Source of the DNA: a bacterium
GTDB lineage: Bacteria; Patescibacteriota; Saccharimonadia; Saccharimonadales; UBA4665
DNA length: 10,455 nt
NCBI GenBank assembly: GCA_021846765.1
Contig: JAJZWH010000033.1
Coordinates: 1 to 10,455 of the forward strand
Direction of reading: 5' to 3'
Part shown: positions 1 through 5,482 of the stretch, piece by piece
How the letters are laid out: the number at the start of each line of letters is the position of its first letter
Position numbering within the stretch: position 1 is the first letter of the stretch
The notes under the pieces: generated by a model
What the model saw: only the letters and a program-made list of their open reading frames with translations
What the model was told of the DNA's origin: nothing
Databases searched by the model: none
Program-made: the position numbers and the translations under genes

Positions 1-721
1 TAGCTTTGTAAAGTTGCCATGCCATATCAAACAAATGGTATCCGCTATGGGATACCTTGCCAAATCCGTCAGAAAGGCCGTGTGACTCCTGTGTAAGAAC
101 TTCATTAGGAAACCGCCATGAGCCGTCCGCGTGCATTATCTGCATCGAAGTGATCGGAACGTTGAACTTATGAGTTGTTTCGGCGATCAATTCTTTAACC
201 TTATCAAAGCCGTAGTCATATCGTCTTTGGACATTGATGGAAAATAGCAGCGATCGAGAGGGTTGCTGATGAGTTTTATAGAGGTCTAAAAGTTCATCGT
301 AATCAGATATAAGGCCCCTTGCTTCTGAAGCATTTACACTGAGTCCTTTTCTAGCAGACACTGGTTTGTCCATTAAAATGTGTAAACCATTTTTCAGTGC
401 CCATTCTGCGTATGCCTTATGCACTGTAGGTTCCGTGGAGATGACCACTCCATGGATATTAAACTTCTTAACTAATGTGTCCAGCGTCGCTTTGGCGTGG
501 TCCGGAATGCCGGTTGCGGCATCAAAAGAATCAAGATACAGCATTTCTAATTCGTAGCCTTGTTCTTGAAGGTAAGCGTCAATGGTGTCTTTTTGTCGTT
601 TTAAGTCCACGGCTGCGAGTAGACGGACCGGAAGATTCGATGCAAATGCAGACAACGCGGGCATATAGATGCGCCTAGCGTGCGGACCAACGCCGATAAG
701 TAGAATATTGACTGTTTTCAT
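1..721 (-). CDS. Gfo/Idh/MocA-family NAD(P)-dependent oxidoreductase, 3' end cut by window edge
   Basis: An open frame on the minus strand runs from an ATG at 719-721 off the left edge, giving 240 residues without a stop. The N-terminus is a Rossmann fold: a beta strand followed by the glycine-rich turn IGVGPHARR (residues 9-17). At 118-120 the motif DKP (usually EKP) carries the family's catalytic lysine, K119. Near the visible end, HSGYHLFDMAW (225-235) matches the family's conserved His/Asp stretch at the active site. The family oxidises or reduces sugars, inositols and related alcohols with NAD(P). The substrate cannot be read from the sequence. About 100 further residues would be expected beyond the edge. 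It is divergent from the 2OG oxygenase, with 117 bases between the two starts, so they may share control. No Shine-Dalgarno is visible; a -10 box lies 6 bases before the ATG. G+C is higher than in the right half of the window. Family assignment is firm, function is not. Confidence 0.85.
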   Translation of the reverse strand, partial: MKTVNILLIGVGPHARRIYMPALSAFASNLPVRLLAAVDLKRQKDTIDAYLQEQGYELEMLYLDSFDAATGIPDHAKATLDTLVKKFNIHGVVISTEPTVHKAYAEWALKNGLHILMDKPVSARKGLSVNASEARGLISDYDELLDLYKTHQQPSRSLLFSINVQRRYDYGFDKVKELIAETTHKFNVPITSMQIMHADGSWRFPNEVLTQESHGLSDGFGKVSHSGYHLFDMAWQLYKA

Positions 722-727
722 AGTGTT

Positions 728-733
728 ATCATA
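728..733 (-). promoter_or_regulatory. -10 box of the oxidoreductase gene, leaderless-type spacing
   Basis: TATGAT on the minus strand lies 6 bases before the ATG at 719-721, so transcription would begin at or next to the start codon. I see no clear -35 box and no Shine-Dalgarno sequence. Confidence 0.4.
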
Positions 734-757
734 CATCAATACGGTAGATGAGCACCT

Positions 758-811
758 ATTCAGACGTGTAACGTGTAGTATGCATTCATGATATAATAAA
801 ATCATTCAGAC
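758..811. repeat. Direct repeats in the divergent promoter region
   Basis: ACGTGTA occurs twice in tandem (764-777), and ATTCAGAC occurs at 758-765 and again at 804-811, 46 bases apart. The pairs flank the -10 box of the oxygenase gene, covering its -35 region and its likely start of transcription. They may be operator sites for the divergent gene pair; no regulator gene is in view. Confidence 0.35.
789..797 (+). promoter_or_regulatory. Extended -10 promoter of the 2OG oxygenase gene
   Basis: TGATATAAT is a consensus extended -10 element, predicting a start of transcription near 804 and a leader of about 35 bases. The -35 region is poor in consensus but is covered by a tandem 7-base repeat (ACGTGTA at 764-770 and 771-777), as expected where an activator or repressor helps set expression. 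Confidence 0.55.
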
Positions 812-828
812 TATATATCAAACGGTAT

Positions 829-833
829 AGGAG
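829..833 (+). promoter_or_regulatory. Ribosome binding site of the 2OG oxygenase gene
   Basis: AGGAG lies 5 bases before the ATG at 839-841 and fixes that start. A visible Shine-Dalgarno is not the rule in this window, where most genes lack one. Confidence 0.7.
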
Positions 834-838
834 CATAT

Positions 839-1654
839 ATGGCGAACAGAGAAAATCAATGGAACGCAGTACAGATAGGTCCAAACGACCCGGCAGAAGC
901 GTGTGCGCTTTTACCCGAGCTTGCAAGAAATGAAATTGCCGCCATTAAAATCGGACACTTTTTAGGCGAACAAGAACTAGCCGTCATAAGCGCAAACATG
1001 CAAAACCAGACCATAGCCTGGTATGCCAACAAGACTAACCAGCAAGGCAGAATCGGCATAAACGCTACCGGGTTTAGCCACCTGCCCGACGGCAAGAAAA
1101 AGTACTTTGATGCAACACCGGCAGCAGAGGATGATCGGGATGCTATATTTGATGGCACCCATAGTCCTATAAATAAAATAGTTGAGTTCTTTGGGCATGT
1201 GTTTGACACAAAAATAGCAACAGAGCCTGAGCTCGCGCAGGCACGTTACTTCGCAGGTCTCATCCGAGCTATGGGCGCGAAAAGTACATTGCACTTTGAC
1301 TATGCTCCAAAACAACTTCCGGGTTGGAGCGTAGCCGACGCAGATGAGCAATTTGGCCTCGTGTTGTATCTCCAAATGCCTGAAGCAGGCGGAGCGCTGA
1401 ATATCTATGATCATCCATGGACTCCTGAAGACGAAAGTCACAATAATGATCATGTAGAAAAAGGGACGTTCGGATTTGATGAAGACTTCTTGGGAGACAC
1501 GCCGCATGCATCAGTCCTGCCGTCAGAAGGTGATTTAGTAGTGTTCAGGACCCGTAATTTCCACCAGGTTGATGAAATACACTCAGATAGACCACGACTA
1601 GGCTTAACAACCTTCATGTCACAGCAAGCTGGGGCGTTGGCTTTATGGAGCTAG
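839..1654 (+). CDS. Fe(II)/2-oxoglutarate-dependent oxygenase, probable hydroxylase
   Basis: This 271-residue protein carries the iron-binding facial triad of the cupin-fold 2OG oxygenases: H152-x-D154 (LHFD) and a distal histidine H242 (NFHQV), followed by RPRLGLTTF, where R251 or R253 would bind the 2-oxoglutarate carboxylate. The 90-residue spacing between the metal ligands and the overall length resemble the WelO5-like group of small-molecule and amino-acid oxygenases. The carboxylate ligand D154 is present. Halogenases of this type have Gly or Ala there, so hydroxylation or a related oxidation is expected rather than halogenation. No signal peptide is present, so it should be cytoplasmic. 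The gene is convergent with the aminotransferase, with only 9 bases between the stops, and divergent from the oxidoreductase. A substrate among free or carrier-bound amino acids is inferred from these neighbours only. Family call is secure; exact reaction unknown. Confidence 0.85.
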   Translation: MANRENQWNAVQIGPNDPAEACALLPELARNEIAAIKIGHFLGEQELAVISANMQNQTIAWYANKTNQQGRIGINATGFSHLPDGKKKYFDATPAAEDDRDAIFDGTHSPINKIVEFFGHVFDTKIATEPELAQARYFAGLIRAMGAKSTLHFDYAPKQLPGWSVADADEQFGLVLYLQMPEAGGALNIYDHPWTPEDESHNNDHVEKGTFGFDEDFLGDTPHASVLPSEGDLVVFRTRNFHQVDEIHSDRPRLGLTTFMSQQAGALALWS

Positions 1655-1663
1655 TCTGTACAG

Positions 1664-2497
1664 TTAGCGTTTGTAAGACTCGAAGAAGTTCTTAAATTTG
1701 ACCATAACTTCTTTAGTAACGTTGCCCACTGTGCCATCTCCCACAAGTTCATCATTTATTTTGGTGACCGGCATAACTTCTTTGCCAGTGGCAGTAACGA
1801 ATACCTCTGTCGCGCTGAGTAGCTCCTGAACAGTAAAATCTCTCGCTTCCGCCCCTGTCGATAGCTCTAAGTCATTGAGAATAACGCTGCGCGTAATGCC
1901 TCCCAGCACTCCCGTTCTAGGTGTTATGAGTATGCCATTTATTACCGCAAATATATTAGACCTTGTTCCCTCTCGCACCATATTATTGGAGAAGTAAATG
2001 ATTTCATCAACATCATGTGGTGCAGCGTTCATTACGCGAATAGCTTGCACATAGTTCGTGGTCTTAGCTTGTGGCTCGTAGCGATCGAATTCGGTTAGTA
2101 AAATACGGACTCCATTTGCGTAATCTTCCGAATGATGGACCATCCGGGCTTCAACAATAATAACGATGGTAGGTGTCTTCGCCAGAGTAAGTGTTCCGGA
2201 CGATCCACCCGAGATAATGATGCGCATAACCATATCTTCGTCGACCAGCTCATTCGCATCAACAGTTTGTTGTACCCAATCGGCAACCTGTTGTTTTGAC
2301 CAAGGCATTTTCAGCGAGATGGCCTCGCAAGAATTAAATAGTCTATCGATATGTCTATCTGCCATAAATGGACGACCGCCCGTGGTAATCATAAACTCGA
2401 AGGCAGCGTAACCTCGCGAGTAGCCGAGATCACGGGGAGATATTAACAGATGGTCTTCATCGACGAGGCGGCCATTTAAGAAATGTACATTCTTCAT
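1664..2497 (-). CDS. Class IV PLP-dependent aminotransferase (BCAT / D-amino-acid transaminase / ADC lyase fold)
   Basis: The 277 residues are full length for fold-type IV PLP enzymes. K145 (in AKTTNYVQ) is the expected Schiff-base lysine, and E176 (VREGTRSNIF) is the glutamate that contacts the pyridine nitrogen. VLGGITR (197-203) is the phosphate-binding turn and TATGKEVMPV (235-244) the conserved C-terminal active-site strand. The family includes branched-chain aminotransferases, D-amino-acid transaminases and 4-amino-4-deoxychorismate lyase. These motifs do not separate the subgroups, although the short length is closer to the last two. It lies 32 bases downstream of the AlaRS-like gene on the same strand, and its stop nearly meets that of the oxygenase. 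It may supply or convert the amino acid used by those two enzymes. There is no Shine-Dalgarno; an extended -10 box stands 6 bases before the ATG, so it may have its own leaderless transcript. Confidence 0.88.
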   Translation of the reverse strand: MKNVHFLNGRLVDEDHLLISPRDLGYSRGYAAFEFMITTGGRPFMADRHIDRLFNSCEAISLKMPWSKQQVADWVQQTVDANELVDEDMVMRIIISGGSSGTLTLAKTPTIVIIVEARMVHHSEDYANGVRILLTEFDRYEPQAKTTNYVQAIRVMNAAPHDVDEIIYFSNNMVREGTRSNIFAVINGILITPRTGVLGGITRSVILNDLELSTGAEARDFTVQELLSATEVFVTATGKEVMPVTKINDELVGDGTVGNVTKEVMVKFKNFFESYKR

Positions 2498-2503
2498 ACG
2501 ATT

Positions 2504-2512
2504 ACTATACCA
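2504..2512 (-). promoter_or_regulatory. Extended -10 box of the aminotransferase gene, leaderless-type spacing
   Basis: TGGTATAGT on the minus strand (hexamer TATAGT at 2504-2509) ends 6 bases before the ATG at 2495-2497. It lies in the 32-base gap after the AlaRS-like gene, so the aminotransferase can be transcribed separately from an operon transcript. Confidence 0.45.
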
Positions 2513-2529
2513 GCTGTGTTGATAGTGTA

Positions 2530-3822
2530 TTAGGAGCGCTGTGCATGCTCGCGTTGGGCGTTGAGGTATTCACTTTCCGGGAATATGACACCACTTCTGA
2601 TACAGGCTTCACGGACCATGTCTGTTGGAATGCCATGAGTTGCATGTAAATTATGTACGTCAGATCCACTAATCTCGCCCCTGTCAATGAAAGGCTTCAA
2701 GAGTTTAGCACCTCTAATAAGTACTTTAGAAAATGCTTGCTGCTCATACGACACTATTTCTTTAGTTTCACTTTGACTTCTTATTGCATCGGGTATTTTG
2801 GGCAGACACTCTTGTACCGCTTCTTGATAATCAATTAGTCGCGGTTGTGCTATATCGTGTTGAGCCATGATACTCATACTGCGACGGAGGAGTCTCCTTA
2901 AGATGTATGCAGCTGCTTTATTGGCTGGTATTATTCCAGACTGAAGCATAATTTCAGATGTGCGCATATGATCCGTAATTATGCGCGCACTACGGACATC
3001 TTGAGTATCAGCAAGCACAGTGTTGTATACGGGCAGCCATCGATCTATTTCATGAATACTGGGAGCATCCTGGAGCACCATAGCAAAGCGCTCCAGGCCA
3101 GCGCCTCCGTCTATGCTGCGAGAGTTCAAGGGAGTTAGTGCCCCGCCCCTGTCCATAAAATACTGCATGAATACACCGGCATTCCATATTTCTATATGCT
3201 GACCATTCCGTAGCGGCTGATCAATATCGTCAGATTCTGCGAAATTTTCTCCCCGATCATAGAAAACTTCGGTACATGGCCCGCAGGGTCCGCTGTCACC
3301 AGCCGGACCCCAAAAATTATCTTCCGGCGGAAGAGCAACAATACGTTCATCTGGCAAGAAACGTTGCCAAGCAGTTATTGATTCATCGTCTGCGGGTATG
3401 CCTCTTGCTGCTGCATCACTATTAAGCACGGAAGCAGATAGACGGGCTGGGTCTAGACCGAATCTGTCAGTAATTAGCTCGTATGCAAGTTCGGTTGAGC
3501 GTTCTTTACTAAATTCTGGGCCAAATTGCCACGAACCCATCATATTGAAGCTAGTTCCATGATGTGAGTCGCCTATGTCATCTATATCGCCAGTACGGAT
3601 GCAGTTTTGGACATTTGTTAAAAGGTTTGATGGGGGAGTTTGGTCGCCAGTAAAAAATGGTTTCATCGGCGCCATACCTGAGTTGATCAGAAGCAAAGTC
3701 GGATCATTATGCGGAAGAATGCCGCTGTCACGGTGGTGAACGTACCCGTGAGAGGTGTAGAAGTCAAGATACATTTCTTGTATTTCGTCGGTAGTTCTAA
3801 ATGCGGGTATTTGTTCGCTCAA
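2530..3822 (-). CDS. Mini alanyl-tRNA-synthetase-like protein lacking the editing and C-Ala domains
   Basis: The 430 residues are colinear with roughly the first 440 of the ~875 residues of E. coli AlaRS: the class II catalytic domain, then the helical tRNA-recognition domain. The protein then stops where the editing domain would begin. Well kept are PHNDPTLL (37-44), DNFWGPAGDSGPCGPC (168-183), EIWN (211-214) and motif 3 SIDGGAGLER (236-245). Altered are the GGKHND stretch before motif 2, shortened to TGDIDDIG (77-84), and motif 2, where FFEMLG becomes SFNMMG (91-96). Of the two E. coli residues that read the G3:U70 pair of tRNA-Ala, N303 corresponds to N301 here, but D400 corresponds to A394. 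It may therefore activate an amino acid without normal tRNA-Ala selection. Alternatives are a true minimal AlaRS or one half of a split enzyme. The start is a TTG with a GGAGG ribosome site. The aminotransferase follows downstream. Confidence 0.87.
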   Translation of the reverse strand: MSEQIPAFRTTDEIQEMYLDFYTSHGYVHHRDSGILPHNDPTLLLINSGMAPMKPFFTGDQTPPSNLLTNVQNCIRTGDIDDIGDSHHGTSFNMMGSWQFGPEFSKERSTELAYELITDRFGLDPARLSASVLNSDAAARGIPADDESITAWQRFLPDERIVALPPEDNFWGPAGDSGPCGPCTEVFYDRGENFAESDDIDQPLRNGQHIEIWNAGVFMQYFMDRGGALTPLNSRSIDGGAGLERFAMVLQDAPSIHEIDRWLPVYNTVLADTQDVRSARIITDHMRTSEIMLQSGIIPANKAAAYILRRLLRRSMSIMAQHDIAQPRLIDYQEAVQECLPKIPDAIRSQSETKEIVSYEQQAFSKVLIRGAKLLKPFIDRGEISGSDVHNLHATHGIPTDMVREACIRSGVIFPESEYLNAQREHAQRS

Positions 3823-3826
3823 TTCG

Positions 3827-3831
3827 CCTCC
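3827..3831 (-). promoter_or_regulatory. Ribosome binding site selecting the TTG start of the AlaRS-like gene
   Basis: GGAGG on the minus strand lies 4 bases before the TTG at 3820-3822. No ATG is in frame at a suitable place, and the encoded N-terminus aligns with other AlaRS proteins about ten residues later, which supports TTG as the start. Confidence 0.65.
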
Positions 3832-3853
3832 GCCGCTCTCATTAACTTAGTGT

Positions 3854-3884
3854 ATATTAATTCATGCAAAGACTATCGAGTCAA
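3854..3884 (-). promoter_or_regulatory. Promoter of the AlaRS-like gene
   Basis: On the minus strand, TTGACT (3879-3884) and TAATAT (3854-3859) are separated by 19 bases. The spacing is long, but both boxes are close to consensus. The predicted leader is about 25 bases and contains the GGAGG site. Confidence 0.5.
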
Positions 3885-3885
3885 T

Positions 3886-3932
3886 CTGAGAGCAACGGGT
3901 CACGGAACTCGGTCGCTTTTTCAGCCGCTCAG
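3886..3932 (-). repeat. Imperfect hairpin upstream of the AlaRS-like promoter
   Basis: On the minus strand CTGAGCGGC pairs with GTTGCTCTCAG: nine pairs, including two G-T, with a two-base bulge. The 5' arm is part of GGCTGAGCGGCTGAAA, which resembles the D-arm of tRNA-Ser. No complete tRNA can be folded from it. It lies just upstream of the -35 box, so it is not in that gene's leader. Confidence 0.35.
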
Positions 3933-3941
3933 CCTCCCGGT

Positions 3942-4056
3942 GCTAACAGGTCAATTCTAGAACCAAATAACAGAGACAAAATTCAACAAATTGCCTATTT
4001 CAACAGTTCCAACCCATTTTGACAATAAGGGTAACTGGATTCGAACCGCTAACAGG
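3942..4056. repeat. 9-base direct repeat GCTAACAGG bracketing 97 bases
   Basis: GCTAACAGG is at 3942-3950 and 4048-4056. The second copy adjoins the tRNA-like fragment. It could mark a recombination or duplication event; a 9-base match can also occur by chance. Confidence 0.3.
4029..4056 (-). pseudogene. Decayed tRNA 3'-end fragment (T-arm remnant)
   Basis: On the minus strand, GGTTCGAATCCAGT (complement of 4034-4047) is identical over 14 bases to the T-arm of the tRNA-Asn gene about 90 bases upstream, in the same orientation. The flanks do not form an acceptor stem, and only three of five T-stem pairs remain. This is either a leftover of a tRNA copy or an old attachment site. The T-loop is conserved in all tRNAs, so the donor need not be tRNA-Asn. 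Confidence 0.5.
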
Positions 4057-4082
4057 GGTGATATTTTAAGAAGAAAGCCTCA

Positions 4083-4116
4083 AAAATAAAGAAAGACCGG
4101 TCTAGGAACCCGGTCT
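4083..4116 (-). terminator. Rho-independent terminator of the tRNA-Asn gene
   Basis: On the minus strand AGACCGG (4110-4116) pairs with CCGGTCT (4094-4100) around a 9-base loop and is followed by a T-rich run (TTCTTTATTTTT). It begins about 20 bases after the encoded CCA end. Confidence 0.75.
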
Positions 4117-4136
4117 ACCTCTGTTGGTGCTTGGTC

Positions 4137-4211
4137 TGGCTCCGGGGACTGGATTCGAACCAGCGACCTAGTGGTTAACAGCCACCCGCTCTACCGCTGA
4201 GCTACCCCGGA
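4137..4211 (-). tRNA. tRNA-Asn (anticodon GTT), CCA end encoded
   Basis: The minus strand folds into a complete cloverleaf. The acceptor stem TCCGGGG/CCCCGGA has seven pairs. The anticodon arm GGTGG-CTGTTAA-CCACT has anticodon GTT, and the T-arm GCTGG-TTCGAAT-CCAGT is intact apart from G-T at its base. The discriminator is G, as usual for tRNA-Asn, and it is followed directly by CCA in the DNA. A consensus promoter and a strong terminator flank it, so it is a single-gene transcription unit. Its 3' end faces the G+C-richer region, the usual side on which tRNA-targeted elements insert. Confidence 0.97.
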
Positions 4212-4229
4212 ATATGTTTAACTTCGCAA

Positions 4230-4258
4230 ATTATAACCAATAAGATTAATGGTGGCAA
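4230..4258 (-). promoter_or_regulatory. Promoter of tRNA-Asn
   Basis: TTGCCA (4253-4258) and a perfect TATAAT (4230-4235) on the minus strand are separated by 17 bases, ending about 18 bases before the mature tRNA. This is the best sigma-70-type promoter in the window. Confidence 0.8.
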
Positions 4259-4270
4259 CAGATATTGTTA

Positions 4271-5431
4271 TTAAAGCCAACTTCTAGTTATCGGATTACC
4301 AAAACGACGATAGCGCATCAATAATCTACTAGACGGAAAATTATCCCTGTTAGTTATTTTGATAACGTTTTTGTACGCATCTATATAGTTTTGAACCATT
4401 GTTTGTATTGAAAAGTTTTCTAGTACGTGATTACGACATTGTTGACGGTCTATTTTATCGATTTTAGCTATAGATTCAATCATTTCTTTTATCGAATCTA
4501 CTATAAAACCTGTTTTGCCATGAGCTACTATTTCCGGAACAGAACCTTTTCTGGTAGCTATTACAGGAGTTCCACAGGCCATAGCTTCGATCATTGTTAA
4601 TCCAAATGGCTCTTCCCAGCTGATAGGCATTAAAAAAGCTTTAGCTCCCTGAAAATACTTAACCAGTTGTTTATGATCCATGAAACCCAAATATTTGATT
4701 TGATCGTTTAAATGAGGCTTGATTTTACTTTCAAAATAATATAGTTGATCTGGATAAGTTGGACCAATAATGATTAATTTATGTTTAGTTTTTTTGGCCA
4801 ACTCGATGGCTTTATGTGCTCCTTTTTCGGGGACTATCCTTCCGACGAATAATAAATAATCTTGATGTTTTTTGGTAAAGGTAAACTCATCAAGATCAAC
4901 ACCGTTATAGATTGTACCAATATATGGTAGTTGAGGGGCCGGTTTTCGTTGATTATTAGAAATAGAAACATAGAATTGATTTTGAGTGTGATACATTTGG
5001 AAAAGTTCTTGCCACCAATCAGTTATTGGGTCGTGTAAGGTGTAGACTATTGGTATTTTAGGAAATAGTCTAGCGTAAGGCATAGCAGCTTCTGGATGAT
5101 GGAAATGTAGCAAATCATATTTACCTTTTGCGGCTAATTGAAACATTTCACTACTTAAATATTGATCCCAAAGACCTGGAATATAATGAGAAAGTAAATC
5201 GATACTAGACAATAGTTTATCGAATTCTTTAGAATCATGAACTAGTGCTCTAATTCCTCTGGTATGAACAGGTACTTCTAAATGAGTACCAGCTGGACCA
5301 TAAAAATCTACCTGGTGACCTAATTTTTGCAGTCCCTCGCTTAATTTAACAGCTAATTCAATTGGCGCATAGACTATATCTGCTGGCCCAGGGGCTGCTA
5401 TGTAACCCCTTACCATCATAGCAATTTTCAT
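4271..5431 (-). CDS. GT4-family (GT-B) glycosyltransferase
   Basis: This 386-residue protein has the two Rossmann-like halves of a GT-B enzyme. The N-terminal half has the glycine/proline loop (APGPADIVYAP, 13-23), which holds the acceptor side, and YDLLHFHHPE (105-114). The C-terminal half binds the nucleotide sugar: FVGRIVPEKG (195-204) with R198 and K203, and the E-x7-E motif EPFGLTMIE (E274, E282) followed by AMACGTPVIATRKGSVPEIV (283-302, in part). The fold retains the sugar's configuration. Donor and acceptor cannot be read from the sequence; family members build lipopolysaccharide-like, teichoic or exopolysaccharide glycans at the membrane face. No membrane helix is obvious. It follows smpB by 51 bases and has its own promoter, operator-like repeats and an AGGGAG ribosome site. 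The tRNA-Asn promoter starts just past its stop. Confidence 0.92.
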   Translation of the reverse strand: MKIAMMVRGYIAAPGPADIVYAPIELAVKLSEGLQKLGHQVDFYGPAGTHLEVPVHTRGIRALVHDSKEFDKLLSSIDLLSHYIPGLWDQYLSSEMFQLAAKGKYDLLHFHHPEAAMPYARLFPKIPIVYTLHDPITDWWQELFQMYHTQNQFYVSISNNQRKPAPQLPYIGTIYNGVDLDEFTFTKKHQDYLLFVGRIVPEKGAHKAIELAKKTKHKLIIIGPTYPDQLYYFESKIKPHLNDQIKYLGFMDHKQLVKYFQGAKAFLMPISWEEPFGLTMIEAMACGTPVIATRKGSVPEIVAHGKTGFIVDSIKEMIESIAKIDKIDRQQCRNHVLENFSIQTMVQNYIDAYKNVIKITNRDNFPSSRLLMRYRRFGNPITRSWL

Positions 5432-5435
5432 GTTT

Positions 5436-5442
5436 CTCCCTT
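5436..5442 (-). promoter_or_regulatory. Ribosome binding site of the GT4 gene
   Basis: AAGGGAG on the minus strand lies 4 bases before the ATG at 5429-5431. It directly follows the 3' arm of the 5442-5459 inverted repeat, so a hairpin in the mRNA would sit against the ribosome site. Confidence 0.6.
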
Positions 5443-5469
5443 ACCTTAAAATTAAGGTAGTGTAAGGTA
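5442..5469. promoter_or_regulatory. Operator-like inverted and direct repeat upstream of the GT4 gene
   Basis: TACCTTAA and TTAAGGTA (5442-5459) form perfect 8-base arms around AA. The half-site TAAGGTA (5453-5459) is repeated at 5463-5469, exactly 10 bases along, one helical turn. The group lies just downstream of the -10 box, around the likely start of transcription, where a repressor would block initiation. An RNA hairpin in the leader is the other reading. Confidence 0.5.
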
Positions 5470-5470
5470 T

Positions 5471-5479
5471 ATTTTAGCA
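5471..5479 (-). promoter_or_regulatory. Extended -10 promoter of the GT4 gene
   Basis: TGCTAAAAT on the minus strand matches an extended -10 element and predicts a leader of about 35 bases. It lies between the smpB stop and the operator-like repeats. Confidence 0.5.
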
Positions 5480-5482
5480 CAT

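Larger units (their letters stand above)
3823..4136. other. Gene-free junction between the G+C-richer and A+T-rich parts
   Basis: This 314-base stretch has no credible gene. From left to right it holds the ribosome site and promoter of the AlaRS-like gene, an imperfect hairpin (3886-3932), one copy of the 9-base repeat GCTAACAGG (3942-3950), about 80 bases in which I see nothing, a decayed tRNA 3' fragment that runs into the second repeat copy (4029-4056), and the terminator of tRNA-Asn (4083-4116). Base composition drops within it. Confidence 0.6.

Noticed and set aside
366..678. Two plus-strand open frames of 63 and 67 codons.
   Set aside because: They lie opposite the oxidoreductase gene, which has clear family motifs and no stops over 240 codons.
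856..1511. Three minus-strand open frames, up to 176 codons, opposite the oxygenase gene.
   Set aside because: The plus-strand frame has the full iron-binding motif set, a promoter and a ribosome site; the antisense frames show no family features.
3823..3853. A T-box leader controlling the AlaRS-like gene.
   Set aside because: The predicted leader is only about 25 bases, and no T-box core sequence is present in it or upstream.
3907..3921. A plus-strand terminator ending in the T run GCTTTTTC.
   Set aside because: The stem before it is weak (CGAGT/ACTCG with a 25-base loop), and no plus-strand gene ends upstream.
3709..3960. An 83-codon plus-strand frame overlapping the start of the AlaRS-like gene and the junction.
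   Set aside because: Its first third is antisense to conserved AlaRS sequence, and the rest runs through promoter and hairpin sequence; the product has no recognisable features.
3885..4062. A permuted or split tRNA made from the tRNA-like 3' fragment and the Ser-like D-arm word downstream of it on the minus strand.
   Set aside because: The acceptor halves do not pair, and the bases after the D-arm word form no anticodon stem.
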